Shown one piece after another: positions 1 to 7,241 of a stretch of 40,132 nt of DNA; positions within the stretch are counted from its first letter, which is position 1, and each line of letters starts with the position of its first letter. Below the pieces are notes generated by a model that did no database searches, was not told the DNA's origin, and saw only the letters and a program-made list of their open reading frames with translations. This stretch comes from Bacteroides sp. UBA7335 (GTDB taxonomy: Bacteria; Bacteroidota; Bacteroidia; Bacteroidales; Bacteroidaceae). The translations under genes and the position numbers were made by a program. The stretch lies in assembly GCA_002471185.1 (NCBI GenBank), contig DKPL01000083.1, forward strand, positions 1 through 40,132, written 5' to 3'.

Positions 1-233
1 TGATATCTTTGTCGGAAAGGCAACCATCTACATTTGGACGAGTCTATGGATATAGTGTAGTAAGTATATTCTTATTTCATTTATTTATCAATATCGGGAT
101 GGTGTTAGGATTAACTCCTGTAATTGGTATCCCGCTTCCTTTTTTTAGCTATGGAGGATCTTCACTTTGGGGATTTACCATTTTACTATTTATTTTCTTG
201 CGTATTGATGCTGGTAGAAAGCACAGACTATAA
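1..233 (+). CDS. rodA: Rod shape-determining protein RodA, C-terminal end (partial)
   Basis: This is the last 76 residues of a SEDS-family peptidoglycan glycosyltransferase; the gene enters from the left edge and stops at TAA 231-233. RodA polymerises glycan strands in the inner membrane during lateral wall growth with its partner PBP2. Visible are the segment ERQPSTFGRVYGY followed by a membrane helix, then NIGMVLGLTPVIGIPLPFFS and YGGSSLWGF, which are hallmark C-terminal SEDS motifs, and a final hydrophobic helix ending in a short basic tail. RodA is preferred over FtsW because the protein ends about 15 residues after the last helix and has the 'LTPVIGIPLPFFSYGGSS' form seen in RodA. An in-frame TTG at position 9 is only an internal codon. 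It is convergent with gldH, leaving a 10-bp gap with no room for a separate terminator. Confidence 0.9.
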   Translation, partial: ISLSERQPSTFGRVYGYSVVSIFLFHLFINIGMVLGLTPVIGIPLPFFSYGGSSLWGFTILLFIFLRIDAGRKHRL

Positions 234-243
234 AAATAGATGG

Positions 244-708
244 TTATTTGCTTAACTTAATTCCAATATCATGTAGTCCTGTTAGATTTTGGTCTCTCAT
301 GATGTGATTAATCTTAACAATATAGTTCCCGGTATCTTTTACAAATACAGGATATAGAGATTGTTTCATTTGATATAAACAACTCCATCCTTGTTCAGAG
401 CGTCTTCCAATGCTATCTGCTAAAATAAACTGTATGGTATCGGATACAAAATTGTCTTTACTCTTAAAATTATTGTTTATAACCAAGTATAAGTCTTTGT
501 AGGGATATAAATCACTGCTTCTAACTTCGGCTGTCAGATGATATAATGAAAGGGAATCTTTGATGGGTATTTGAAAAATGAGGGTATCATTCTTATTCCA
601 CCCCATTGATGGGGTGGGTTGATAAGAATAATATATTGTATTTCCTGTACACGAAGATATGATAATTGTGAGTAGGATATAAATGCTATGCCTGAGATTT
701 ATTTTCAT
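244..708 (-). CDS. gldH: Gliding motility lipoprotein GldH
   Basis: A 154-residue lipoprotein of the GldH family. In gliding Flavobacterium, GldH belongs to the Gld set needed for gliding and type IX secretion; in non-gliding Bacteroides it is retained and its role is unknown. The N-terminus is a lipoprotein signal: Lys-rich start, hydrophobic run IYILLTIII, lipobox SSC with the acylated Cys at residue 20. The start ATG (706-708) was chosen because it gives this signal peptide directly and is preceded by an AGAGGAAAGA Shine-Dalgarno-like tract. The frame stays open for 97 codons further upstream, but that stretch overlaps the low-complexity tail of ricT and is not credible coding. The start overlaps the end of ricT by 23 bp, so the two are probably translationally coupled, last in the metF-holB-ricT-gldH operon. 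Confidence 0.85.
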   Translation of the reverse strand: MKINLRHSIYILLTIIISSCTGNTIYYSYQPTPSMGWNKNDTLIFQIPIKDSLSLYHLTAEVRSSDLYPYKDLYLVINNNFKSKDNFVSDTIQFILADSIGRRSEQGWSCLYQMKQSLYPVFVKDTGNYIVKINHIMRDQNLTGLHDIGIKLSK

Positions 709-2044
709 TCTTTCCTCTATTGGGCCTATCGTTATCTCTTTGTCTTTCTTCTCTTGGACCTCCTTTTTCATTATTTCTTTGCTGAGGTCTGTTGCCATTT
801 CTGCGCTCATTGCGAGGGCGTTGTTGCTGATTTTGATTCTCTCTTTGTCCTTGTTGTGGTTGAGGACGATTGTTCTCTTCCGGGCGATTGTTTCTAGGGG
901 CATCGGGCGACGACGGACGATTATTATTGTTTCTACGTTTCTTTTTATTATTTCGTCCATTGCTGTCTTCGCCATTACCTCTTTTTCTTTCGCGATCAAA
1001 ACGAGTAAGACTTTCTTGCTCTACTAAGTCTACAGGTTTTTTAGGCTCAACTTTAGCCTCTTCGGGCAACAGCGTATCTGGCTTAATGCCTTTTTTATTC
1101 AATCCAATGATTTCGAATGCTCTTCTTCCTGTTATGGTAGTTAGGTTGGCAGCAAAAGACTTATCGGTAGAATAAGCTATCTGATTACTCAATATATCTG
1201 CTTTGAAGAAATAGAACGTTCCATCTTTAGTTTCCAACTGAATTTCACGCGAGGGAAGGCGCTTTTGTGCTTCTACATAGCAGTCTACTTCATAGTTTAA
1301 GCAACATTTTAGTTTGGCACACTGCCCTGCAAGTTTCTGAGGATTAAGTGATATGTCTTGGAAACGTGCTGCACTTGTTGATACTGAAATAAAACTAGTC
1401 ATCCAAGTAGCACAACACAATTCTCTACCACAAGGGCCAATTCCTCCAATACGTCCGGCTTCTTGGCGTGCACCAATCTGTTTCATCTCAATTCTTACTC
1501 TAAATGCTTCGGCAAGAACTTTGATTAGTTGACGGAAATCTACACGTTCGTCAGCAATGTAGTAGAAGATTGCTTTGTTTCCATCGCCTTGATACTCAAC
1601 ATCTCCAATCTTCATATTCAAATCTAGACTCGACGCAATCTGGCGTGAGCGAATCATAGTTGCATGCTCTTTAGCCTTAGCTTCGTCAAACTTCTCCATG
1701 TCTACCGGTTTTGCTTTACGATAAACGCGTTTGATTTCAGCATCAGGTTTTATATTGGCTTTTTTCATCTGTAGCGGTACCAATCTTCCTGTCAATGTCA
1801 CGGTACCGATATCATGGCCTGGGGTAGCTTCAACAGCAATGATATCTCCCTTTTCTAGTTTGATCTTATTACTGTTTTTATAATACCCTTTGCGTGTATT
1901 TTTAAATTGCACTTCTACCATGTCAGATTCATCCTCGTTACCGGGGATATCTGCAAGCCAATCGTAAGTATTTAGTTTTTTATCTTGTCGGGAGCAACCT
2001 TTGCAGCAAAGACCACCACTCCCATTATGTAATTTAAACTCCAT
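686..2044 (-). CDS. ricT: PSP1 domain protein, RicT (YaaT) homologue
   Basis: A 452-residue cytoplasmic protein with the PSP1 C-terminal domain. Its Bacillus homologue RicT (YaaT) forms a complex with RicF and RicA that binds Fe-S clusters and influences RNase Y-dependent mRNA processing; no RicF/RicA partner is visible here. The Cys clusters are clear: CCKGC at residues 13-17, C205 with C210-C211 in GPCGRELCC, and C242, C247-C248, C255. The folded part ends near residue 345. The remaining ~105 residues are a low-complexity tail rich in Arg, Asn, Gln and Lys with no hydrophobic core, probably disordered and possibly RNA-binding (inference). It lies 12 bp after holB and overlaps gldH by 23 bp. 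The linkage of this gene with holB and gldH is, from general knowledge, usual in Bacteroidetes. Confidence 0.88.
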   Translation of the reverse strand: MEFKLHNGSGGLCCKGCSRQDKKLNTYDWLADIPGNEDESDMVEVQFKNTRKGYYKNSNKIKLEKGDIIAVEATPGHDIGTVTLTGRLVPLQMKKANIKPDAEIKRVYRKAKPVDMEKFDEAKAKEHATMIRSRQIASSLDLNMKIGDVEYQGDGNKAIFYYIADERVDFRQLIKVLAEAFRVRIEMKQIGARQEAGRIGGIGPCGRELCCATWMTSFISVSTSAARFQDISLNPQKLAGQCAKLKCCLNYEVDCYVEAQKRLPSREIQLETKDGTFYFFKADILSNQIAYSTDKSFAANLTTITGRRAFEIIGLNKKGIKPDTLLPEEAKVEPKKPVDLVEQESLTRFDRERKRGNGEDSNGRNNKKKRRNNNNRPSSPDAPRNNRPEENNRPQPQQGQRENQNQQQRPRNERRNGNRPQQRNNEKGGPREERQRDNDRPNRGKNENKSQA

Positions 2045-2056
2045 ATTATATATAAT

Positions 2057-3166
2057 TTATTGCTTTAGTAGTACTATCATCTTCAAACTGAAGTCGAAAA
2101 ATACCATTTTAGCGTTTACGTTCTGTTCTATATGCAATTGCGCTTCGGTTAGTTCATCCATTATTCCCATTACATTTCTTTCATTGATGAAAGGTGCAAA
2201 TCGGGTAGCAAAGTTGTTTTCATCAAGCGTCATGTAGTTTAGATTTTGCTGATGAAAATTATAGATGAAGTTTTCTCTTATCAATCTTTGGCAGTACTGC
2301 AAGAGTTTCTTTTGACGTTCGCGACCTAAAGAAGCCACTTGCTCGCTCCACTGTTTCATCTCCTTGATTTTTCGTTGATACGAAAGTCGCATTAAGTTAA
2401 CAAACAACTCAAAGAACAATTGATTCTCTTCGTTTAGATGTATTGTTTCTAAAGCTTTGATGAAATTACCATTTGCCAAGTGAGCTATGTTTTTACTGTT
2501 TGCCTCGTTTACTCCGTACTTTTGTAGAAGTTCTCTGTTGATACTCTCTTCGTCAATCGGAGGGATGTTAAATCGTTGTGAACGGCTCTGTATGGTTTGT
2601 AAAATCATATCAGGCTCTTCCGAAACAAGTAGAAACACGGTGTTGGTTGGTGGCTCTTCAAGAAGTTTCAATAGTTTGTTTGCACACTCTATTCTCATCT
2701 TTTCGGGCAACCAGATGATGCATATTTTGTATAAGCCTTCATTTGACTTTAGGCTTAACTTCTTTTGTATTTCATCGGCTTCTTTAGCGTAAATTACGGC
2801 TTGTGAGTTTTCAGCTTTTATTGCATTCAACCAATGGTTAAAATTGAAATATGCTGATTGCAATACAAACTTTCTCCATTCGGGAAGATATGCATCGCTC
2901 ACATTGCTTTTGATAACCGGAAAAACAAAATGTATATCGGGATGAGATAACTTGTTGAATTTGATACATGAAGGACAAGTACCACAAGCATCTGTTGCCT
3001 GGCGATTGGTACAGTTGAGGTAGCGCGCATAAGCTAGAGCTAACGGATATGTACCTACTCCTTCTGCTCCACAAATTAGTTTAGCATGAGGTATACGATC
3101 TTCGCTAACTTCTTGAATTAATAGCTTTTTGGCCTCTTCTTGTCCTATGATATCTTTAAAAAACAC
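2057..3166 (-). CDS. holB: DNA polymerase III clamp-loader subunit delta'
   Basis: A 369-residue AAA+-fold subunit of the clamp loader that puts the beta clamp on DNA. Evidence: N-terminal FFKDIIGQEEAKK; a four-Cys zinc site C52-x8-C61-x2-C64-x2-C67, the exact spacing of bacterial delta'; the conserved NKLLKLLEEPP around residues 164-174; and a sensor region TIQSRSQRF near 192-200. The P-loop (GAEGVGTYP, 33-41) lacks the catalytic Lys, as expected for delta', which does not hydrolyse ATP. The usual SRC motif reads SRS (195-197), so the Cys is replaced. The start is GTG (3164-3166), supported by a strong Shine-Dalgarno AAAGGAGAAGAGAC just upstream. It lies 27 bp after metF and 12 bp before ricT, in one operon. 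Confidence 0.9.
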   Translation of the reverse strand: MFFKDIIGQEEAKKLLIQEVSEDRIPHAKLICGAEGVGTYPLALAYARYLNCTNRQATDACGTCPSCIKFNKLSHPDIHFVFPVIKSNVSDAYLPEWRKFVLQSAYFNFNHWLNAIKAENSQAVIYAKEADEIQKKLSLKSNEGLYKICIIWLPEKMRIECANKLLKLLEEPPTNTVFLLVSEEPDMILQTIQSRSQRFNIPPIDEESINRELLQKYGVNEANSKNIAHLANGNFIKALETIHLNEENQLFFELFVNLMRLSYQRKIKEMKQWSEQVASLGRERQKKLLQYCQRLIRENFIYNFHQQNLNYMTLDENNFATRFAPFINERNVMGIMDELTEAQLHIEQNVNAKMVFFDFSLKMIVLLKQ

Positions 3167-3193
3167 GTCTCTTCTCCTTTTTAAATAGTTGGA

Positions 3194-4147
3194 TTAATAA
3201 ATTGCTTTGGCTACCTCTCGGATACTATCAATAGCTCCTATAGAATAAAAATGGATAGATGGTACACCGTGTTGCATTAATTCGCGACATTGATTAATGC
3301 ACCATTCTACTCCTACTTGTTTTGCTTCATTATCGTCTTTGCAAGCAAGAGCAGCTTTGGTTAGATCGTCGGGTAAATCAACCTTAAATGTTTTTGGAAT
3401 CATGCTAAGTTGAGATGCCTTTTTGAATGGCTTAATGCCCGGGATGATAGGAATATTAATTCCCACCTGTCTCACTTTTTCTACAAACTCAAAATACTTT
3501 TGATTGTCATAAAACAGTTGAGTTACAGCATATTCAGCTCCAGCTTCTACTTTCTTTTTTAGCCAATAGATGTCTTGATCGATATTGGGCGATTCTTCGT
3601 GCTTCTCTGGGTAGCAAGCTACACCATATGAGAATGGTGTATTGGTGACTTTCATCTCTGAGCCATCAACAAAAATACCTTGATTAAAGCTGTTGATTTG
3701 TTCCTGCAATTCAATGGCATGTGCATATCCATTCTCTTCGGGGATAAACGAAGATTCATGTTTTGCTTTGTCGCCTCTTAAAACCAGCAAGTCGGTAATT
3801 CCAAGAAACTGTAGATCTAATAAAACGTATTCCGTTTCCTCGCGTGTAAATCCACTACACAAGATGTGAGGAACGGTGGTAATGTTATATTTGTTTTGAA
3901 TTGCAGCTGCAACCGCTACTGTACCTGGTCGACGACGTTGGCGGTTACGCTGAAATACTCCATTCCCTAGGTCGGTATATACATACTCGCTACGGTGAGT
4001 TGTTATGTTGATATATTTAGGGTCGAACTCTTTTAATGATTCAATATCTTTATATAATTTTTCAATCCCTGTGCCTTTGAGCGGCGGTAGTATTTCGAAA
4101 GAAAAAGCGGTTCGCTCATTCTTATTTATCAAATCTGTAATTCTCAT
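3194..4147 (-). CDS. metF: 5,10-methylenetetrahydrofolate reductase
   Basis: A 317-residue FAD-dependent TIM-barrel enzyme that reduces 5,10-methylene-THF to 5-methyl-THF, the methyl donor for methionine synthase. Visible: FSFEILPP near residue 15 with the catalytic Glu (E18, matching E. coli E28), the YINITTHRSEY strand, HILCSGFTREE, LLVLRGDK, SYGVACYPEKHEES and the TQLFYDN segment, all in MTHFR order and at family length. The start is ATG 4145-4147; an in-frame TTG one codon upstream was rejected. It is the first gene of metF-holB-ricT-gldH. A -7 promoter element lies about 48 bp upstream. There is no obvious Shine-Dalgarno, which is common in this phylum. Confidence 0.95.
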   Translation of the reverse strand: MRITDLINKNERTAFSFEILPPLKGTGIEKLYKDIESLKEFDPKYINITTHRSEYVYTDLGNGVFQRNRQRRRPGTVAVAAAIQNKYNITTVPHILCSGFTREETEYVLLDLQFLGITDLLVLRGDKAKHESSFIPEENGYAHAIELQEQINSFNQGIFVDGSEMKVTNTPFSYGVACYPEKHEESPNIDQDIYWLKKKVEAGAEYAVTQLFYDNQKYFEFVEKVRQVGINIPIIPGIKPFKKASQLSMIPKTFKVDLPDDLTKAALACKDDNEAKQVGVEWCINQCRELMQHGVPSIHFYSIGAIDSIREVAKAIY

Positions 4148-4194
4148 CAATTAATTATTCGTTAGTATATGACGAAAAAATATGCCATTTGCTA

Positions 4195-4202
4195 CAAAAA
4201 TA
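4195..4202 (-). promoter_or_regulatory. Putative -7 promoter element of the metF operon
   Basis: Read on the minus strand this is TATTTTTG, a perfect match to the Bacteroidetes primary-sigma -7 consensus TAnnTTTG. Transcription would start near 4191, giving a leader of roughly 45 nt before the metF ATG. No good TTTG -33 box is seen at the expected spacing, so support rests on the -7 element and its position. Confidence 0.5.
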
Positions 4203-4899
4203 CGAAAAAAGAAATATAACCTTAGTATACCGAGGGGGAAAATCTGAGATTTCCATAATGCGACTTGCAAATAAAAGTGTTTTATATACTGTGTTCGATG
4301 TAGTTTAGTCTCTTAGCTTCGGTAGAAAGAAGCGATTGCGAACATAAACGAATTAGTAAAACAAGTGTATTTTATTAAATGGTAGATATCTTAGAGTTTT
4401 TTGATATGTCTGACTGGACGATAAAGAATATGAAAAATAGTAATAAATAGTCGCAATTGTTATTTATTTTTATTGAATACTAGGGGCTGAAAATTACACA
4501 GTAAGTAATGACTGAAAAGTTCCTATGTTTTGGTCCAAAAGTTCCTATGTTTTGATGATAAGTTCCTATGTTTTACTTCAAAACTTCCTATGGAAATATT
4601 AGGACATCTTGTACTGTTTAATTGGTTTATAATCAGTGTATTGATATTTGTGTGTGTGACGCTCTAAAGCCAAATGTAGATGAGGAATAGTCAAAACCTT
4701 CTGTTGGTGATAAATTGTGTGGTTGATTATTTTTACTATTGATGGGCTGTGTTGAGATATGGGTTTATGATGTGCCTGGAAAAAGGTAATAAAATAATTA
4801 TGTTGTACTATTGCCTAAAACTGATGTTGCTTAATGCATAAAGACTGATTAAGAATAAGAGAGGATAATATGAATCTGCTCAATAAAATATAGGATAAT
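4203..4899. other. Long non-coding gap upstream of metF
   Basis: About 700 bp of AT-rich DNA between the metF promoter and the ABC-F terminator. No reading frame in it looks like a protein. I see no riboswitch, tRNA or other RNA fold I can name. The one clear structure is the 22-bp-period direct repeat at 4515-4593, listed separately. Confidence 0.6.
4515..4593 (+). repeat. Four direct repeats with ~22-bp period
   Basis: The 18-mer aaaagttcctatgttttg occurs at 4515-4532 and 4537-4554. A 15-bp version lies at 4560-4574 and a degenerate fourth copy, aaaacttcctatgg, at 4580-4593. The same base of each copy recurs at 4519, 4541, 4562 and 4584, a spacing of 22, 21 and 22 bp, close to two helical turns. 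It is too short and too closely spaced for a CRISPR array. It could be a cooperative protein-binding site or an intergenic repeat family. Confidence 0.85.
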
Positions 4900-4945
4900 A
4901 GAAAATGGTGATTAATCAACACTGACATTGATCAATCACCATTCT
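4900..4945 (-). terminator. Terminator after the ABC-F gene
   Basis: An inverted repeat with ~16-bp arms, aatggtgattaatcaa (4904-4919) and ttgatcaatcaccatt (4928-4943), has one mismatch and an 8-nt loop. On the minus strand it is followed by a T-rich tract. It begins about 25 bp past the ABC-F stop codon. The plus-strand side also has a T run, so it may work in both directions. Confidence 0.8.
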
Positions 4946-4970
4946 ATTTTTTATTCTTCGAAATCTCTTT

Positions 4971-6611
4971 TTACGCTTTCTTTTCCAATTCAGATAGCGA
5001 ATCCATCTTTTTGGTTTCAAGAAATTCATAAATACCACATAGATGCTCGCGTACCTTTTTATTGCCGAACTCATAAACCTTGGTCACTAAGCCGTCAAGG
5101 AAGTCACGGTCGTGCGATACAACAATCAAAGTTCCGTCAAAATCGAGCAGTGCTTGCTTTAGGATATCCTTTGTTTTCATATCTAAGTGGTTGGTAGGCT
5201 CATCGAGAATTAGCAAGTTTACAGGTTCAAGCAATAGTTTAATCATGGCCAAACGTGTGCGCTCTCCTCCCGAAAGAACTTTGACCTTCTTCATTGATTC
5301 TTCGGGACCACCAAACATAAATGCACCTAGTAAGTCGCGTATTTTGTTACGAATATCGCCCTTGGCAACATCGTCTATTGTCTGAAAAACAGTTAAGTTC
5401 TCGTCCAATAAAGAAGCTTGGTTTTGTGCAAAGTATCCAATTTGAACATTGTGTCCTAAAGTAAGTGCACCATCGTGCTCAAGCTCTTTCATGATGCATT
5501 TTACCAGCGTAGATTTACCTTCACCATTTTTGCCCACAAAGGCCACTTTATCTCCGCGTTCAATAGTCAATGATGCATTCTGAAATACAGTATGATCGCC
5601 ATACCTCTTTCCTAGACTATCAGTTACCACCGGATAGCTTCCTGAACGTGGCGAAGGAGGGAATTTCAATCTCAGTGCCGAAGTATCTTCTTCATCCACC
5701 TCCAAAAGAACCAATTTTTCGAGCATCTTCACCCGGCTTTGCACTTGCAAAGTTTTAGAATATGTCCCTTTAAAGCGTTCGATAAAATCTTTAGTCTCCG
5801 CAATAAATTTTTGTTGCTCTTCGTAAGCTTTTTGTTGCTGCTCACGGCGCTCTTTGCGTAGCTGCAAATATTGTGAATAGTTTACTTTATAATCATAAAT
5901 ACGTCCCATAGTCACTTCGATGGTACGTGTAGTAATGCTATCAATAAATTTGCGGTCATGACTAATCACAACCACTGCTTTGCCACTATTGATTAAGAAT
6001 TCTTCTAGCCATTGAATAGATTCGATATCGAGGTGATTGGTAGGCTCATCAAGCAATATTACATCTGGTTTTTTCAAAAGCAATTTAGCAAGTTCGATAC
6101 GCATACGCCATCCACCGCTAAAATCGCTTGTTTGGCAGTGAAAGTCTTCGCGTGAAAATCCTAATCCCAATAACGCTTTTTCTACATCCTCTTCATAGTT
6201 AGTGGCATCGATAGCATAAAACTTTTCACTAATAGTCGAAACCTTCTCAATTAGTTCCATGTAGCTATCGCTTTCGTAGTCGGTGCGTGTTTCCAACTCT
6301 TTATTAAGTCTTTCAATTTCGGCTTCCATTTCATGAAGATGAGAGAAAGCTTGTGCTGTTTCTTCAAAAACAGTACGTCCATCTTCTGTCATTAAATGTT
6401 GAGGCAGATAGGCCACTACACAGTCTTTTGGAGCAGAAACCTTGCCACGAGTAGGTTGGCGAACACCTGCCAAAATTTTGAGGAGTGTGCTCTTTCCTGC
6501 ACCATTTTTCCCCATTAAGGCAATGCGGTCTTTTTCGTTGATAACAAATGAAATATCGCTAAATAATGTGCTTCCGCCGAATTCCACAGCGAGTCCGTCT
6601 ACTGAAATCAT
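4971..6611 (-). CDS. ABC-F family ATPase (ribosome-associated type)
   Basis: A 546-residue protein with two ABC nucleotide-binding domains and no membrane segments, the ABC-F layout. ABC-F proteins act on the ribosome E site to relieve stalls or protect against antibiotics; some are housekeeping factors. Domain 1: Walker A GKNGAGKST at 34-42, signature FSGGW at 164-168, Walker B ILLDEP at 185-190. Domain 2: Walker A GKNGEGKST at 360-368, signature LSGGE at 446-450, Walker B LILDEP near 467-472, with TNHLD after each. Between them is a charged linker (about 240-310), predicted as the two-helix P-site tRNA interaction motif. The C-terminal tail is short. It resembles the Uup/YdiF/YbiT housekeeping groups more than a known resistance type, but I cannot assign the subfamily. 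Transcribed alone, with its own promoter and terminator. Confidence 0.9.
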   Translation of the reverse strand: MISVDGLAVEFGGSTLFSDISFVINEKDRIALMGKNGAGKSTLLKILAGVRQPTRGKVSAPKDCVVAYLPQHLMTEDGRTVFEETAQAFSHLHEMEAEIERLNKELETRTDYESDSYMELIEKVSTISEKFYAIDATNYEEDVEKALLGLGFSREDFHCQTSDFSGGWRMRIELAKLLLKKPDVILLDEPTNHLDIESIQWLEEFLINSGKAVVVISHDRKFIDSITTRTIEVTMGRIYDYKVNYSQYLQLRKERREQQQKAYEEQQKFIAETKDFIERFKGTYSKTLQVQSRVKMLEKLVLLEVDEEDTSALRLKFPPSPRSGSYPVVTDSLGKRYGDHTVFQNASLTIERGDKVAFVGKNGEGKSTLVKCIMKELEHDGALTLGHNVQIGYFAQNQASLLDENLTVFQTIDDVAKGDIRNKIRDLLGAFMFGGPEESMKKVKVLSGGERTRLAMIKLLLEPVNLLILDEPTNHLDMKTKDILKQALLDFDGTLIVVSHDRDFLDGLVTKVYEFGNKKVREHLCGIYEFLETKKMDSLSELEKKA

Positions 6612-6633
6612 ACTTATTTTTTAAAATGAGGTG

Positions 6634-6641
6634 CAAAGATA
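6634..6641 (-). promoter_or_regulatory. Putative -7 promoter element of the ABC-F gene
   Basis: The minus strand reads TATCTTTG, matching TAnnTTTG exactly, 22 bp upstream of the ABC-F ATG. The leader would be about 18 nt. The same 121-bp gap must hold the promoter of the divergent response regulator, for which I find no clear -7 element. A 7-bp inverted repeat, tctgttt (6675-6681) and aaacaga (6701-6707), lies in between. Confidence 0.55.
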
Positions 6642-6732
6642 ATCAATAATATTACTTTTTTTTATATATTGCGCTCTGTTTAATATTGATTACCAATTTC
6701 AAACAGACAGTAATAAAATACTCTACACATCT

Positions 6733-7137
6733 ATGGAACAACAATTACCAAATGAATATCGTCCCTTAATTCTTGTAGCTGAGGACGATGATAGTAACTT
6801 TAAATTAATAAAAGCGATTATTGGCAAGAAATGCGATATTTTATGGGCGAAAAATGGTCAAGAAATCATTGAGTTGTTTCATGAAAACCGTGGAAAGGCA
6901 GAAGCTATATTGATGGACATAAAGATGCCTATAATGACAGGAATAGAAGCTACAATTGAGATTCGTAAAGAAGATACAGAAATCCCCATTATCATGCAGA
7001 CGGCATATGCTTTTAATTCGGATAAAGAACTTGCTATGCAAGGAGGGGCATCACATGTATTGGTGAAACCCATTACTCTGAATGTGTTGCGCGATTGTTT
7101 AAGTAGCTATTTACCAAAACTGTCTTGGACAGTTTGA
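6733..7137 (+). CDS. Single-domain response regulator (receiver only)
   Basis: A 134-residue CheY-like receiver domain with no output domain. Key residues are present: the acidic pocket E17-D18-D19 in VAEDDDSN, phospho-acceptor D62 in LMDIKMP, the switch Thr T90 in MQTAYA, and K112 in VKP. It is presumably phosphorylated by a histidine kinase encoded elsewhere and acts by binding a partner protein. No kinase lies nearby, so it is an orphan. It is divergent from the ABC-F gene and is followed by a strong hairpin terminator. Confidence 0.92.
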   Translation: MEQQLPNEYRPLILVAEDDDSNFKLIKAIIGKKCDILWAKNGQEIIELFHENRGKAEAILMDIKMPIMTGIEATIEIRKEDTEIPIIMQTAYAFNSDKELAMQGGASHVLVKPITLNVLRDCLSSYLPKLSWTV

Positions 7138-7175
7138 TGTTTTAGGAATAGAACTCAGATATTCATTTAATTCAT

Positions 7176-7216
7176 AAAAAAATCACGATGTCATGTTTTG
7201 GCATCGTGATTTTTTT
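7176..7216. terminator. Bidirectional terminator between response regulator and PiT gene
   Basis: A perfect 15-bp stem, aaaaaaatcacgatg (7176-7190) with catcgtgattttttt (7202-7216), around an 11-nt loop. A and T runs flank both sides, so it can end the response-regulator transcript (plus) and the phosphate-transporter transcript (minus). Confidence 0.92.
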
Positions 7217-7241
7217 ATGTGGAGTATTCTAATATACCTAC

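Noticed and set aside
709..999. A 97-codon N-terminal extension of gldH
   Set aside because: It runs through the low-complexity tail of ricT, would remove the lipoprotein signal from the N-terminus, and a good ribosome site precedes the internal ATG.
683..1175. Several plus-strand open frames opposite ricT
   Set aside because: They arise from the Arg/Asn/Gln-rich codons of the ricT tail read backwards; they give hydrophobic, repetitive peptides with no start signal.
4148..4500. A SAM or other riboswitch upstream of metF
   Set aside because: The predicted leader is only about 45 nt and I could not recognise a conserved aptamer core; a covariance-model search would be needed.
4515..4593. Possible CRISPR array from regularly spaced repeats
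   Set aside because: Repeat units are 15-18 bp and the gaps only 4-6 bp; there is no room for spacers and no cas gene nearby.
6612..6732. A -7 element for the response regulator
   Set aside because: Only partial matches such as TATATTGC are present; none fits TAnnTTTG at a good distance.
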